The notes beneath the pieces are model-generated. The model was not told the DNA's origin. It made no database searches and saw only the letters and a list, made by a program, of their open reading frames with translations. A stretch of DNA of 64,000 bases from Rhyacophila brunnea (lineage: Eukaryota > Arthropoda > Insecta > Trichoptera > Rhyacophilidae). This document shows positions 45,643 to 57,774 of this stretch, piece after piece (the stretch's first letter is position 1; every line of letters starts with the position of its first letter). The translations under genes were made by a program, and so were the position numbers. The stretch is taken from NCBI GenBank assembly GCA_022495005.1, contig JAGYXB010000081.1, forward strand, positions 186,001 to 250,000. The letters run 5' to 3'.

Positions 45643-46087
45643 TGAAATTCTAATGGATTTAATTCCATTTAAGTCGTTTTTTGCGACCCGGGTTTCGCCT
45701 TTCCGCATCTTCTGGCACATGCGCACTCACCAATGGTAAAGACACACTGAATATAGTTATTTCTAACTTATATATAAATGAAAATTATAAATTAAGTAAT
45801 AACTTTATCACCTACCTACCAGTCAACGCTCACACTAAAAATATAACAAATAAATTATGGATAGTTGAAGTGTTTGTAAAAACCCTACGTAATTACTAAT
45901 AATGCATTCAATAGGCTGATAAATCGTCAAACCTCTACAAATGTATCATTAATAACTACTCACTAATAACACAATCGATAGGCGTAAAACCGAAGTCACA
46001 CAAAAGGACTCAAATGGAATAGTACAAAACTTGAATCCCTTAGAATTTAAATTTAAATATAAATTCCATCAAGTACACTCAATCGAT
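45643..46087. mobile_element. Foldback element R, copy 2
   Basis: Left: CGTTTTTTGCGACCCGGGTT then TCGCCTTTCCGCATCTT. Right, inverted: GTACTTGATGGAATTTATAT, AAGTTTTGTACTATTCCATT, TGAGTCCTTTTGTGTGACTT. It shares both outer and inner arm blocks with copy 1 but has a longer spacer (about 300 bp). The left outer arm is shortened. Confidence 0.6.
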
Positions 46088-47149
46088 ATTATCAATGTTA
46101 AAATTAAGTGATTTTAAAAAACATAATACAACCGGTTGATCCTGTTAGACATTTGAATTGCAATGGAGAGAAAAAATGATGGACCTTTCTTGTATCATTT
46201 CAAATATGGTCAAACATATTTTTATAATGGTTCGATATTTATAATATCGTCTTGCGTCATATATTCGTGACACGTGCCATAACTTTGTCAATTTTCTTCA
46301 ACAAAGGCCTAATGGCAAAGCTACTGTATTAAAATGATATTTCATAATTATCTATATTTATAAAAATAAAATGAAATAAGACACCTACCGTAATTTATAT
46401 ATTATTTAATGAAAATCGAATAATTTAGAGAAATACACAATCGCGATCAAATTAATTTAACGTTATGAAGAAAATAGTATAATTATTTTATTTCGAATTG
46501 ATTTCAATTTGTAAACATTCGTACCTATACATTATTTCTTGGGTAATATAAATTATAAATCTTAGTAATTTAAGCATATTTTTTGGTGGAATTAATTGTC
46601 AATTATTGGAATTCCAAAACATTGGATTAATTGAAGAAGAAACCAGTATAATATATTATTACGTACCTATTCAACATAATTGAACTTACTACTGTCAAGA
46701 ATATTTTATTAATCGGATTTTTTTTGCGAAATAAGTATACTTACTTAATAAATTGTGTTTAATTTAAACTATTCCTAATTTTATATAATTTTTATTTTGG
46801 AATTATAATTATATTATGACAGATAACTTATTAATTGAATTAGTTTTTCTGTGGTATAATCAGTATTTTTTTTATAAAATAAAGTTCTTTGTTAATTATA
46901 CTATTTTTTGGTTATTTATATTGACATTTTGTTTCAGGTTGTAAACCCATCTTTAGGACGACGATAAGATAACTATCGTTATGTACTCAATTTTTAATTA
47001 TCGTTCTGAAAATGGGTTTATATCCGAAAACAGCTTAAAGTATTTAAAAAATAACCAAATTATTATAGGATTAGCTAAAAACTTTGAATTTTACACAAGA
47101 GATATTCAAATTTATTTTTAAATGCGGTGAACAATACAAATTATAAATT
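46088..47149. other. Intergenic, no supported feature
   Basis: AACCGGTTGATCCTG at 46130 recalls an 18S rRNA start but is not continued. Nothing else recognised. Confidence 0.35.
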
Positions 47150-47460
47150 TAAGATGTTCACAACATGACATTTAAAAACATAGAAATATTATTAAACAGT
47201 GTAAAGTAGAAATAAATATATGCAGTATTACAAAAAAAATATGAAAAATAAACTAAAGGCTATAAAAATTATAAATGATCAAGCATTGAAGCACACCAAA
47301 ATGAGCTAAGTGGACCCTATTTTAAGAATTTATAAAACAACGCCCACCTTTATTATAATACTCATCCTCATATATTTAATATCACTATCCGAAGTGATTT
47401 GGTTGAACAGAGTTATTGCCCTCCCAATTGGCATCATCAATAGTAGGTTAGTTATGCTCC
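47150..47460 (-). pseudogene. LINE-like RT C-terminal tail, copy 2
   Basis: Similar in nucleotide order to 44480-44780: TTCACAACATGACATTTAAA, CCCTATTTTAAGAATTTATA and TTGAACAGAGTTATTGCC (copy 1: ATATTTTAAGAATTTAAA, TTGAACACAGTTATCGCC). No frame remains open. Confidence 0.35.
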
Positions 47461-49074
47461 TCGGCAGTGGCGGCTCGACGACTTTCTAGGTGGTGGGGTT
47501 TAGTCATTAATTATCAAATCTATGTACAAGTATGTACCTACCTACATTCTCATAAAATTATTATAGGTACATTATGTACGAAGCTACTTATAATAATATG
47601 ATCACAGAACAGATAATAAATAGAATACCGATAGGCTATATTCAATACGCCGCATCATGTGTGAGTGTTCTACGAAAATGAAGCACGCATTATGCACGTG
47701 CAATAGTGTGTGTATATAATACACCAACATTAAATGAGCGTAAATGCATAAACCGAGAGCAGTTATCAGTATTCGACGTAAAACTTATTCTTGACACGTG
47801 TGTAAGTTTAACCCGGATTCTTCCTTACTCGAGTCGGTTACCTGCTATCGCCTTACCCGTTATGTATTTCAGTTCCCATTATTTATGAGTTACTTGAATA
47901 TGATTTTATTAATGAGGAAATGAGTAATTTTTCAGAATAAATAATGTGATTATCTGAGTCATTACTTAAACACATCTAAAAATCGTGCTTAAAAATATAA
48001 ACTTAATTAATAATACTAACTATTATGGATTTACCATCAGTTTTCAACAACAACAAACAACGAGCGTTTTTACTCACCTATGGGATCATTCTATTCGGTC
48101 TCTAGTATGCGTATAATAACGTTAATGCATTCACATGCTTTGTAGAAAGAGATTTGTACCGCAGCAACGGATTGGGACTGAGTGACCCCGATCAGCGAAA
48201 AATGGACGCCATAGTTTTCTTAATTTGTACATAGGTATCACCGTGAAATAGGGCGTATTTAATTTAATAAGTTATTTTAATACCACGCAATCATTATTAT
48301 GTTGTAACATAATTTACTATTATTGCTTTATTTATTTGTATAATAATAATTAATATATCTCTAAAATTCCGACGGGTTTAGATGGATGAAATAAATTAAA
48401 TAATTTATTATTAATCATTTAATTAAGTAGGTATTGTGATAATGATAAAAATATTGGACGTGTTTACTTAGGGATGAACTTACTAATACAATATTTATAA
48501 TGTGTTTATTATGTATAATGTAGTATTTAAAAAATCATATTTGATATGACTGATATCGAAAAAGTTTGTATCGTACCTACTATGTTTTTAATAAGAGTGT
48601 AGATACGAGGTTTTAATACTTTTGAAGTAAATTCCATATTTATTGTGCCTAGGTTGAGTTAAAATTCGTAAAACTTTATTTTTTTCCAGGGAGGAGAATT
48701 TGGTCCTTCATAATATGGATGTATTACAATAAACTAGTTGTTATGAGGATTAGTTTACACTCTATAGCAATGTGCCCAAAAGATAAAATACAAAGGGAAG
48801 AAGACACGTATACAATAACTAGCTAGATATGAACGAAAACCAATAGATTTCAAGAACAATATTTTACCATTTTACTTAACTGCCAATGCTTAATATTTAA
48901 TACTTTTTGACAAAGATTTGTACCTATAACTATTATACGTGCTATCATTATAGTGTATGTTTGTTCAATAGCATTACTATTATTAACTCTATATTTTGAA
49001 ATATATATATATACTTACCTCTACAAATACAACCATTCTAAACGATATAGAATAGCAGCAATTAATAAAAATAA
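47461..49074. other. Intergenic; possible single hAT end at 47466
   Basis: CAGTGGCGGCTCGACGACTT at 47466 looks like a hAT terminus, but no matching inverted end was found before 49 kb. Remaining sequence is AT-rich; the 60-codon frame at 47706-47888 is unrecognised. Confidence 0.3.
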
Positions 49075-49760
49075 TTACATGATAAAAAGACCTTTTCGTC
49101 TCTGTTCTGGCAGAACACACTAACTGGAGAATATTAGTTTTGAGTAATTTGACTTTGAAGTTGTTAAAATGTTTGAAATAATAGTCTATCATGTGAGTTT
49201 ATTAAGTAATCGAAAAAGAATGACTTTTAAATAAAGACTGTTAAATTATTAAGACGGTTTCCAGACGGTAAAGTTTGAAATAAGGAACATTTTGGTACTA
49301 ACTCATTATTTCATTTTTTAGAATTAGTGTCTTCTGCCAGAACAGTGACGTTTTTATATATAATGTTTTTAAATTTTCTGTTGAATCATATAAACTTGAC
49401 TTGTCTAGCTTAAACGATCAAAAAAATTTGTACTTGATAGAAATAATACTGAAATGTCATATTGATTTCTATAGTAACTCACGTATATATTAATAATTTA
49501 GTTGCTACCCCAGACCCCTCGCAACCAATAATGGTGTCAAATTAACTTTTCATACAAAACAGAATTAACTGAAAATGAATTCAATTCTACTTAAAGATGA
49601 CTATAAGTATTAAAAAATGCATTGGCATCGTGTTCTGATATATTCTAAAAGTTTCAAATGTCTAGCTAGTCGGGAAGTTAGTTAAAAATTGATTGCAAGA
49701 TTTGTACTGGACAAAGAACCACCGAACGAATAAGAATACGAACTAAGAAAAACGTTGTAA
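49075..49760 (-). mobile_element. E element copy 4, interrupted by F
   Basis: Minus strand from CTTAGTTCGTATTCTTATTC (after TTACAACGTTTTT at 49760) through CCGAAC, GAATTCATTTTCAGTTAATT, to AAAAACATTATATATAAAAA. F copy 2 intervenes (49097-49350), and the family tail CTTTTTATCATGTAA resumes on the far side (49075-49096). Without F and one 4 bp duplication the element is about 428 bp. Confidence 0.75.
49097..49350 (+). mobile_element. F MITE copy 2, inserted in E
   Basis: 254 bp. Ends CGTCTCTGTTCTGGCAGAAC and CTTCTGCCAGAACAGTGACG. TTTT on both sides (49093-49096, 49351-49354). Comparison with uninterrupted E copies shows the site originally had a single run at this place, so TTTT is a true 4 bp target duplication. 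Confidence 0.85.
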
Positions 49761-50863
49761 TGTTGTAATAAATTAGGACGTGATAATCCGAATAGCAAGT
49801 GTACATCGTTAGAAACCATCATTAAAGCATACAGTTTACTCAGTATTCAGGATTGTATTAACACAAAAATATAGTTGGTATATTATCAAAGTCACCAAGG
49901 TGAAAAATATAATTGATAGGTTATCTGAATAAAAAAAACAAGAAATATCAGTTTAAACTAGGTGACTTTTTTGAAAATTTTCAAATATTTTACGAAATTT
50001 TTATTCGAAAAACTATTTTGATGAATTTAAAACTAATTATCTCATACTATGTTTAATTAAACGCATATACATAACTAGATAAAAATTTTGATTTAAAAGT
50101 ATTTTATTAATTAATTCTCCCTCTCTGGAAATATGAGTAGTATTTTTAGCCGGGTTGCTAAAATACCTACAAAAAGGTATCTCTAAATATTATAAATTTT
50201 AATCATTTGGAAGACATTGCATGGTTTGTTGTTACAAGAAACAATATATTGCGTAAATAAATCAATTTATAATAATACTATTAATTCCTAACAGTTTCCA
50301 TGCAAGGATACACGTTGAATGATTAATTTGGCTTAGTAATCAGTTTGCCGGATAAATTATTACAATACAAAATAGCATGATATATGACTTTATATTGAAG
50401 ATTATTTATATCTTCCTCCCTTTTATCGAAATTCAATTCACTATCTCGTAACAATGAAAACCGCTTTTATTAATGTAGTATAGACAAATAATGTTAGTTA
50501 CTTTGTGCGGTTTGTATTATCTATATCGTTCGTTTATTGTATTGGTAGTACAGAATAAAGATAGAGGTAGACGTGAAAGGTCAATGTATACGGGTTTTTC
50601 ATCGGTTATTGTTGTTTGTGATTTTAGATAATGAATTGCTTTAACCAAAAGAGTATAAAGTTTCTATTATATTGATTATATCACAAATTTAGTAGAACCA
50701 ATATAGTTTAGTTATCGCGTATAGGTTTAATTTAGTTGAAAAAAAATAATAACTAACCTACTAAAGATCCTTCTAAAATATTTCAAGTTCACTCATTGTT
50801 TTGTCAGAGGCTTAGACGTAAAAAAGGTTGCATCTTTTAAAGACTATTCATCGTTGGTAATAT
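49761..50863. other. Intergenic, no feature seen
   Basis: AT-rich, no long frames or shared repeats. Confidence 0.4.
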
Positions 50864-51630
50864 CAGTGGCGAAGGGTGGAGATAGGGTATTAGGATCCGA
50901 CATTAATAGTGCACACTAAATTTTGTCAGTCATTCATATTTGTTTTATTGAAATAAGACTACAGTTTACAGTTGATGGTGTTAGTTGGTTTATAAAAATC
51001 AATTAAACACTGCGAAACCAAGCTTTTGCAAAGTTTGAGCTAGTGGCTGACATCCATTTCTCCTAAAAAAAATGTTACCTAAGTAATACAAACCTCTACT
51101 CTTTGGAGACATGTGATCTTATTAGGATCGGACATGGTCAGAAAAAATACCATCTGTAAAATCTAGACTTAGTTCCATTGATATACTACTAGATGAGCAG
51201 TTCCCATACAAGTGTCATTTTAAAAATGTACCACAAACGAATATCGTCTTATAATATTTCCTTGTAGGTATAATGCGTTAAGACTGTTAACATGGATTCC
51301 CGAATTTCACCCGTATTGCCCTGGCTGTAAAACTAAATTTGCGTTCTTGGAATAGTGAACCTAAGGGTGGCTGCAACGCAAAACAGACAGAGCAAGTCGT
51401 CATGCGCTGACTATTAGTTAGAGTAAGATGCAAGCTAGACCGGGCTTACTCAGTAAGTTTTAACAAAGGCCGACTCGCTGAAAATCGGACGTCATTTTAA
51501 GAAGCATATGATTCATCCAGTAGTATATCAATGCTTAGTTCAATGGAAAAAAAAATACTTATGACTGACAAAGTTTATTGTGGACTATTAATGTCGAATC
51601 TTAACAGCCTACTTTCACCCTTCGCCACTG
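50864..51630. mobile_element. hAT-like element A with SINE insertion
   Basis: CAGTGGCGAAGGGTGGAGAT at left and TTTCACCCTTCGCCACTG at right. Inverted ends extend about 75 bp with mismatches (TCCGACATTAATAGTGCACA, TTTTGTCAGTCATTCATATT). Flanks GGTAATAT and GGTAACAT agree at 7 of 8. Same family as 11018-11553. A SINE-A piece interrupts it at 51032. Confidence 0.85.
51032..51147 (+). mobile_element. SINE-A copy 7, 5'-truncated, inside hAT-like element
   Basis: Begins within the body: TTTGAGCTAGTGGCTGACAT then CCATTTCTCC, CAAACCTCTACTCTTTGG, GATCTTATTAGGATCGGACA and TGGTCAGAAAAAA. No head. Target duplication not identified. Confidence 0.75.
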
Positions 51631-52310
51631 GGTAACATAAAAGAATACCTGCACGTTATACTGATCAAATCCATCAATAATATAATAGTCTTGATTGAAT
51701 TCTATGGACAACTAGAGGAAAATTGTTTACCCACGGAATTTCTCATTAAGGTCACGATCCTCACAGTAATGGCGGAATGGCCGACAAGAAATAACATATT
51801 ATGTAAAAATTTATAATGTATGCCGTTTGTCTAAATGTATCACTGTAATATTACAAAGAATATAGTTTCCCAAATAATGCGGACATTATGTTTTAAAAAA
51901 AAAGTCACTTAAGCCCGACCCTTCGGAAAGAAAATTCTCGTTTGAGAGGGAAGATAGGAGAATAAAATTGACGCCACGCGCTATTATGGCATCGCCATTC
52001 AGTGGAAACCAAAACAAATTCGCAAGGTTGCCTTTACCTCATATCCGCTAAAAAAGTATAAAGGGAACATAGAAATCTTGGATGGGGTTAAATTGATATT
52101 GGTCGTAAACTAGAACATAAAAGAATTGTATCATCTAAAATAAAACAAAAATATACTTTATTTAATACACTACTAAATCTAATAATTTACCAGGTATTAA
52201 TAGAATAAATTGACTTAATCAAAACTTGTGGACTTTTTTTATAAAAATCTTTTAAAATATACAATCAATGAAAAAAAAAAATTTTTTTTTGTTATTTTAC
52301 CGAGGCTTTT
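51631..52310. other. Intergenic, no feature seen
   Basis: A GC-richer patch at 51910-52030 (CCCGACCCTTCGGAAAG; GACGCCACGCGCTATTATGG) has no recognised frame. Confidence 0.35.
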
Positions 52311-52829
52311 TTATAAAGCAATCATTATTCGTAGGATGTTTATCACACTTGAATGGTCAAAGACATAGCTTGTAATGAGTATCTTTAGAATTATCTCAAA
52401 TGTGTTAATCTTGCCGATTTTTTGAATAATAAAATGCCTAATTCTTGTCAAATTTGGGATCACAGAGATTATCAATATAATTTTTTATCGTAAATGTTTC
52501 ACTATAATAATGTCGATATAAATTATACTGATAGTTTTATAAATGCGTTTAAAAATTAATAAATGTAAAAAAATCTTAACACCACTGCACATTTATGTAC
52601 TGAAATATGACTATATTCTAAAACATTAGAGCGAGAGGTTTAAAAGAATACGATTTTATGTAATATAAAATACTTTATGCAGTCATCAAATGTTTAAAAT
52701 AAATATAAAGGTTAATAAGGTTTCAAAATTATATAAATAGATTATCTACAACGTTTAAGGTATGTCTAGGATCATGCTTTGAAAATAGAACAAAAGCTCC
52801 ATTTTCACCTACGCTGAGCATGGCCTCCC
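52311..52829 (+). mobile_element. G element copy 3, 5'-truncated
   Basis: Starts inside the family at TTATAAAGCAATCATTATTC. It continues GAATGGTCAAAGACATAGCT, AATTCTTGTCAAATTTGGGA, TTAGAGCGAGAGGTTTAAAA, and ends GAGCATGGCCTCCC followed by TTAA. The MADF-like part lies upstream of the truncation and is lost. Confidence 0.7.
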
Positions 52830-54280
52830 TTAAGTGATTTATAAATATGATGTATTAGGTGTCTTACGTAAAATGTCACTTATTCACTTAACTGGTATTA
52901 ACTGTAAATTTTTGCTAACAAGACATTGTAATAAATAAAATAAAATTTGACATAAATTATACTACTTAAGATTCCATGGAATTCAGTAAATATCTGGATC
53001 AGTTTCGTTATTATTGTGTGTAGCAATATTATTTTACATGTACTTCATATCAAACCTGCCCTAAAAACTAAGCTGCCCCCTCCACCACCATACCGAATAC
53101 GTTGCAGATTTCAAGAACCAAACAATAAATAAAAAGCTATATCTCCTACATAATTAAATATTATTATGTAGTGCATTTCTACATTTAATTGTACTTAAAA
53201 CTAAATGAACTAAATTTTCGCAATCAACATAAAATGAAAATAAAAACTTATGCAATTACAAAATATATAGAGCGGGCATGTTTTTATTTTATGCGAAAAC
53301 TTTACTGGTTATAATAATTTACTTTTTAAATTTTCTATATGTACATATGTATAAATGACATGTTTTATATAAATCTTGAACAAAACTGTTGATAAATACA
53401 GACATTTTTAACAATAGAAAAATATTCATTGATTAGATAAGCATTACACATATCGACGACTCCAAGAAAAATAGCTATAACTCTGAAAATAGCGTTTGTT
53501 AGGATAAGAAGACTATTATCACATTCATAGTAACATAATATATTACACTTTATTTTAAATTTCAAATCTTTTAATTTTCTATCAGAACTTTTATGTTTGC
53601 TATACAAATGTAAGCAAGAGAAATACAAAAAGCTCAATTTTATATAGTCCAACTACATAAACGGATTTATTTATTATAGGCATTATAGTACTAAAGTGAT
53701 ATTTTTTGTATTCTAAATCATGCATGGATATAACACTCAAAATAATAGCGCAATTTACGTCAAGTAAGAACATATTATTTTATCTTGTATAATCATGCAA
53801 AAATATTATTTTTATTCAGCAATAAAATAATAAGACGTTATCTTAATAATTACATTTTTTATTGAAAAACATTAATAAAAACGACCATTTATTTAAGTAT
53901 AGAAAATCTTTTGGGAAAAAAAACACAAAATGAAGATATTTTTATGAAATAAGAGAGCATAATAAATCCCAAAAAGTCTATTGAAATTGGATGGTAACCT
54001 ATTTTGGAAACCCCTCGAAAAGAAAATTATGTATTCTTAAATTTCATTTTGTACATCGAAAAGGATACCAAAAATTCAACTATTTCTGTATTGGAAATAT
54101 ACAGGGTGTTTTCATTCCATTATTTTTGACTACTTACTTTAATATAAAAAGGTGCCTACTAGTGCACTGACCATATTGGATCTTTTTTTATATGTGTTAT
54201 CCTTTCTCCGGCCAACTGAATTTTAAACATTTGACTTAAGTCTTTGAACATCATTCCAGAAACAGTATTAGGTATCTCTT
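52830..54280. other. Intergenic, no supported gene
   Basis: A 95-codon frame at 53365-53652 (-) is AT-driven and unrecognised. ACAGGGTGTTTTCATTCCAT at 54112 looks like a single transposon end (CAGGGTGTT type) without a partner. Confidence 0.35.
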
Positions 54281-54283
54281 TTG

Positions 54284-54692
54284 ATTATAATTGAAGGGTG
54301 GATTACTAAAACAACATATGTCAGAACTGAATAATTTTACAGGAGTGCAAAGAAACTTAATATAATCTGTTGTGAATTATGATTTCTTTTTATGTGCTAA
54401 CTTTTCAATGAGAAATAGTAATCAAAAAATATGCAATAGACAGATTTATGTCATTTCACTTAATTATTATGATGTATTCGTAGAAACTCTTTTGTGAAAT
54501 GATTATTTTTTTGCTGGATTTAAAAAACTTTTTAACTCGTGTTATGTGAAGTTTTTGAAAAAACGATAAACGAGAGCATTTATACACAACATTAAAAAAA
54601 ATGGCATATAAATCTATAATATGAAAAAAAAACTGCCATAAGTAGGTTAGTAGGTATGTTGTTTTTGTAATCCACCTTTCAATTGTATTGGT
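54284..54692. mobile_element. MITE-like element with 36 bp inverted ends
   Basis: Left: ATTATAATTGAAGGGTGGAT then TACTAAAACAACATA. Right, inverted: CAATACAATTGAAAGGTGGA then TTACAAAAACAACATAC. 409 bp, no coding frame, target duplication not recognised. Confidence 0.55.
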
Positions 54693-54864
54693 TAATATTT
54701 TATTTTATTTAACATAGAAAATACACTAATTAAAGAAAATGTAATTAATTTGTATCTACAATATTAAGCTGTTTTTTTAATGTAATCGTTATTTGCTTCA
54801 GTTAACTTATTATTAACTCATTGATCATTCTCGACCTTTACTTACTATATTTCGATATAATGAT

Positions 54865-55250
54865 TATCAACGAACCGCTGCTGGACGAAGGCCAAAGTAT
54901 TTTATCCATCTCAATTCCTGGTTTTTTACTGTCATGTACCTACTTCCTCATTACTTGGTTCATCGACCTATTGAATTTTACAACGTCCATTTAGTGATAC
55001 TTGCCACCAATGTATGATCGCATTTTAAAGGTCTTTCGCGTTTCGTGCATATCCAGTATATTTGTATTTCATCAGTACGGCGACTTCTGCCACATTTTTT
55101 ACTCTTATCTACCTCGTATTTATTGATATTGGTGGTTACGCAGATGTTTTTTTTATTCTCTTTTGCATAAAAGGTATATTTTTCATAAATCAGTATTACT
55201 ATTGGCAAACAGTGGTATGATAATATATAGGATTTATTCAATAAATTCAT
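54865..55250 (-). pseudogene. LINE fragment (insect 'CTGCTGGAC..AGGCC' family)
   Basis: The plus strand reads AACGAACCGCTGCTGGACGA then AGGCCAAAG, followed by TTCATCGACCTATTGAATTT, CGTCCATTTAGTGATACTTG and CCACCAATGTATGATCGCAT. This is the order of a very common insect LINE 3' region (CTGCTGGAC.TAGGCC ... GGTCCATC..CCT ... CGTCC..T..GTGG..GCCA). That element is normally read on the opposite strand. The minus frame at 54978-55250 (90 codons) falls inside but is not coherent throughout. The identification rests on remembered motifs. Confidence 0.5.
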
Positions 55251-55259
55251 TTTTAAAGT

Positions 55260-56415
55260 ACTATTCTGATATCCGAATGCTTATGCTACCGAATTTATCG
55301 TACATATTTTTATATATGAAAACTTTACTGTGATATTTTCCATTTATAATCAATATAACTGTTTATTTTCCTTATCAAAATAAAATAAAAAAATACTTTA
55401 TCGTTATTCAAAACCAGCTATGTATTATTATTGTCAAAACAATAGAGAAAAGAAAACACACGTTAAACAAACATCGAAATATAGTACCTATAGAAATATA
55501 TGTTTAAAAAAATAGTACTTATTTTAAATATATTAAAAAATATTTTAATGTTGTAAGACTTCCTTACTTACTCATTAAAATTCGCGATGTTTTATTTTAT
55601 CTTCCGTAAAGTTTTGCAAACAACACAGTCGGTTTTGATGATTTGTAATATTTAATATTTAACATCTGTATGTAATCATTAGTATTAATCAATAAATAAT
55701 AATGTTAATATAGGAAAAAATCACGCTGTTTATAAGTACATAATATACATTATACATAATACTGGCTTTAATATTCCTAAATTCCAATTTTCCGACCCTT
55801 ATAGGCAGCCACCGCAGAAGCCTCCAATTTTTTCTCATAAGAGAAAATTTTGTTATCGTTCTTGCATATTTAAAGCCTTAGGCGTCTTTTCTCTTCCCAT
55901 GATACAGCCTTACTTTAAAATTACTGTAACCATATTACATATAAAAAAGAAACAAAATATTTGAAAAACTTAATATTTTACGTATATACAAAATATCTGT
56001 AATAGATTTATTACTGTACAAAAAAATATTCACATTACTTTTAATATTAATATTTGATAACAGTTAGATGTAGAAAGCTAAGGACTAAATACAATGGAAC
56101 GAAATAAGAGTGAATGTCTTTAGGCTGATAATGAAATATCTCAATTAGGTAGAATTATTGAAAAACCATATTCTGCTCTTTTGAATATAATGTTTTCTTG
56201 TTATGTTGAATAAAAGCTTCTTCTATGAATATAAGAAAAATTATATTATTATATAGATTTAACAAATTAGTACCATAGATTTTTTAAATATTTTCTGATT
56301 CCCACTAATATTGACATCGTTGTTCAGTATTGTTTGGAAAATCATCATGGAAAGTTAATTGTACAGCGTATGCAAATAAATTGTTAAAAAATATTACAAT
56401 AATAATGAATCTATA
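55260..56415. other. Intergenic, no feature seen
   Basis: AT-rich; nothing recognised. Confidence 0.4.
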
Positions 56416-56426
56416 TGATTATATTC

Positions 56427-56690
56427 TGCAGTTTTTTTGGACATCTTGTCCGGCGTGGACCGGATAACCTGAAAAGACCGGTGGTTTTGGGTGGCCTCCA
56501 GAGAAGAAGAAGCAGAGGAAGAGCGTCTGCGCGCTGGAGCAACCAAGTGAATGAGCTGACTGGGGGCACAATTCATTCTGCCCTGAGAGACGCGGAACAT
56601 CGAGAAAGATGAAAAGTCTTGGTCGCTCAAAGAATGGCAAAATTAAAAAGTGGTCACTTTTCTCAGCCATGAGTATACGACAAAGGAGAA
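56427..56690 (+). pseudogene. LINE ORF2 C-terminal fragment, best preserved
   Basis: Reads FFGHLVRRGPDNLKRPVVLG then GLQRRRSRGRASARWSNQVN, ELTGGTIHSALRDAEHRER, stop, KVLVAQRM. The pattern is that of LINE C-termini: FGH..RR..D.LE....LG...G.R.RGR...RW.DQ(I/V)..L.G..(I/L)..A...A.DR..W...V. The stop (TGA at 56609) stands where the family has Trp (TGG), a single-base nonsense change. RT catalytic motifs are absent, so the copy is 5'-truncated and dead. It is the cleanest of the LINE fragments here. Confidence 0.75.
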
Positions 56691-57514
56691 TGGTTATATA
56701 TCTCACTTAATTAATTAAGTACTTATATATAGATATCATATGAAAAAACTTCGTCATGAGACGTCCACTAATGTACCTATAGTCGATTCGACAAAAAGTT
56801 TTTCTATTCAATGCAGTGTTTAACGATAGGTAACACTATATTATGATAATCTATATTCTATAACATTTTTAGAATTAATTATTCGGGTCAAAATATATTT
56901 TTAAACTTGAGTGATTATTTCGTATTTTATATTGTATTTTCATATTACAATTTTGTTAATAAGTAGTTGTTATGCGATGGTACCTTATACAAAAAGTCAA
57001 ACGTTTTTATTAAAAAGAAAGAAAATTATATAACAATGATGTGGTGACACTACCCGCACTTCCGCGTATCGGGAAATTTTCATCGGAGGATGATATGCAA
57101 AATTTGATGAAGGAATCCGTCTAAAATTATTTTGTTTGCGCATTTTTAGATTAATGATATCGAGATAATAATAATAAATGTATACATTGTACTACCAATT
57201 ATATTGAAAATGTGACATAACTTACATTTTTTTTATTATCGAGCTGCGTTAAAAACAAAAGCTTTACACACAAAATATTTTGAAATATTGAATGTAATGT
57301 AATATTAAATGACTAGCGAGATGAAAAAGTTGTATAGTCATATGAAACTCATGCATAAACTCACAAATTAGTACATCTATCATATCTAGTAAGCTTAATA
57401 TCACAGCTTATAATTATAATTAATTACAATTCTTTCATATTATCCATTGAAAATAAAACTTTAAACTATTTCTGACCAAAAATATGTGTTTGTAGAGGTA
57501 ATTAATAACAATGG
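56691..57514. other. Intergenic, no feature seen
   Basis: A short GC-richer run at 57045-57090 (CACTACCCGCACTTCCGCGT) is unassigned. Confidence 0.4.
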
Positions 57515-57526
57515 ATTAATAAATTA

Positions 57527-57774
57527 TACGCCCACGGTGGCCACGCGGCTTAAGCGTTGGACTATAACGCCGTTGATCACAGGTTCGAATCCTGGGTCTG
57601 GCATGTAGACAAATTGTTTTTCAATTTGTGTGTGAGTCAGGGTATGGCCCTAATAGGTTGAGCAAGTGGCTGACATCCATTTCTCGTAAAAAACAAAATC
57701 TGTTAATACAATCCTCTACTCCGTGGAGGCCCATATATGATCCTATGAGAATCGGACATGGTTGGAAAAAAAAA
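57527..57774 (+). mobile_element. SINE-A copy 8, full length
   Basis: Head CCCACGGTGGCCACGCGGCT then TAAGCGTTGGACTATAACGC and ACAGGTTCGAATCCTGGGTC; A and B boxes intact. Body CAATTTGTGTGTGAGTCAGG, CCTAATAGGTTGAGCAAGTG, GCTGACATCCATTTCTCGTA, CTCTACTCCGTGGAGGCCCA, ATCGGACATGGTTGG, then poly-A. ATTAATAAATT occurs at 57515-57525 and 57799-57809 and may be the target duplication if the tail reaches 57798. Confidence 0.9.

Noticed and set aside
46128..46150. AACCGGTTGATCCTG resembles the 5' end of 18S rRNA
   Set aside because: The match stops after about 14 bases, and the following sequence does not continue as rRNA. A similar stretch at 42600 suggests a dispersed repeat.
47466..47500. A complete hAT element starting CAGTGGCGGCTCG
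   Set aside because: No matching inverted end was found within about 1.5 kb.
54112..54135. A transposon starting ACAGGGTGTTTTCATT
   Set aside because: There is no inverted partner nearby, and a single end is not enough.
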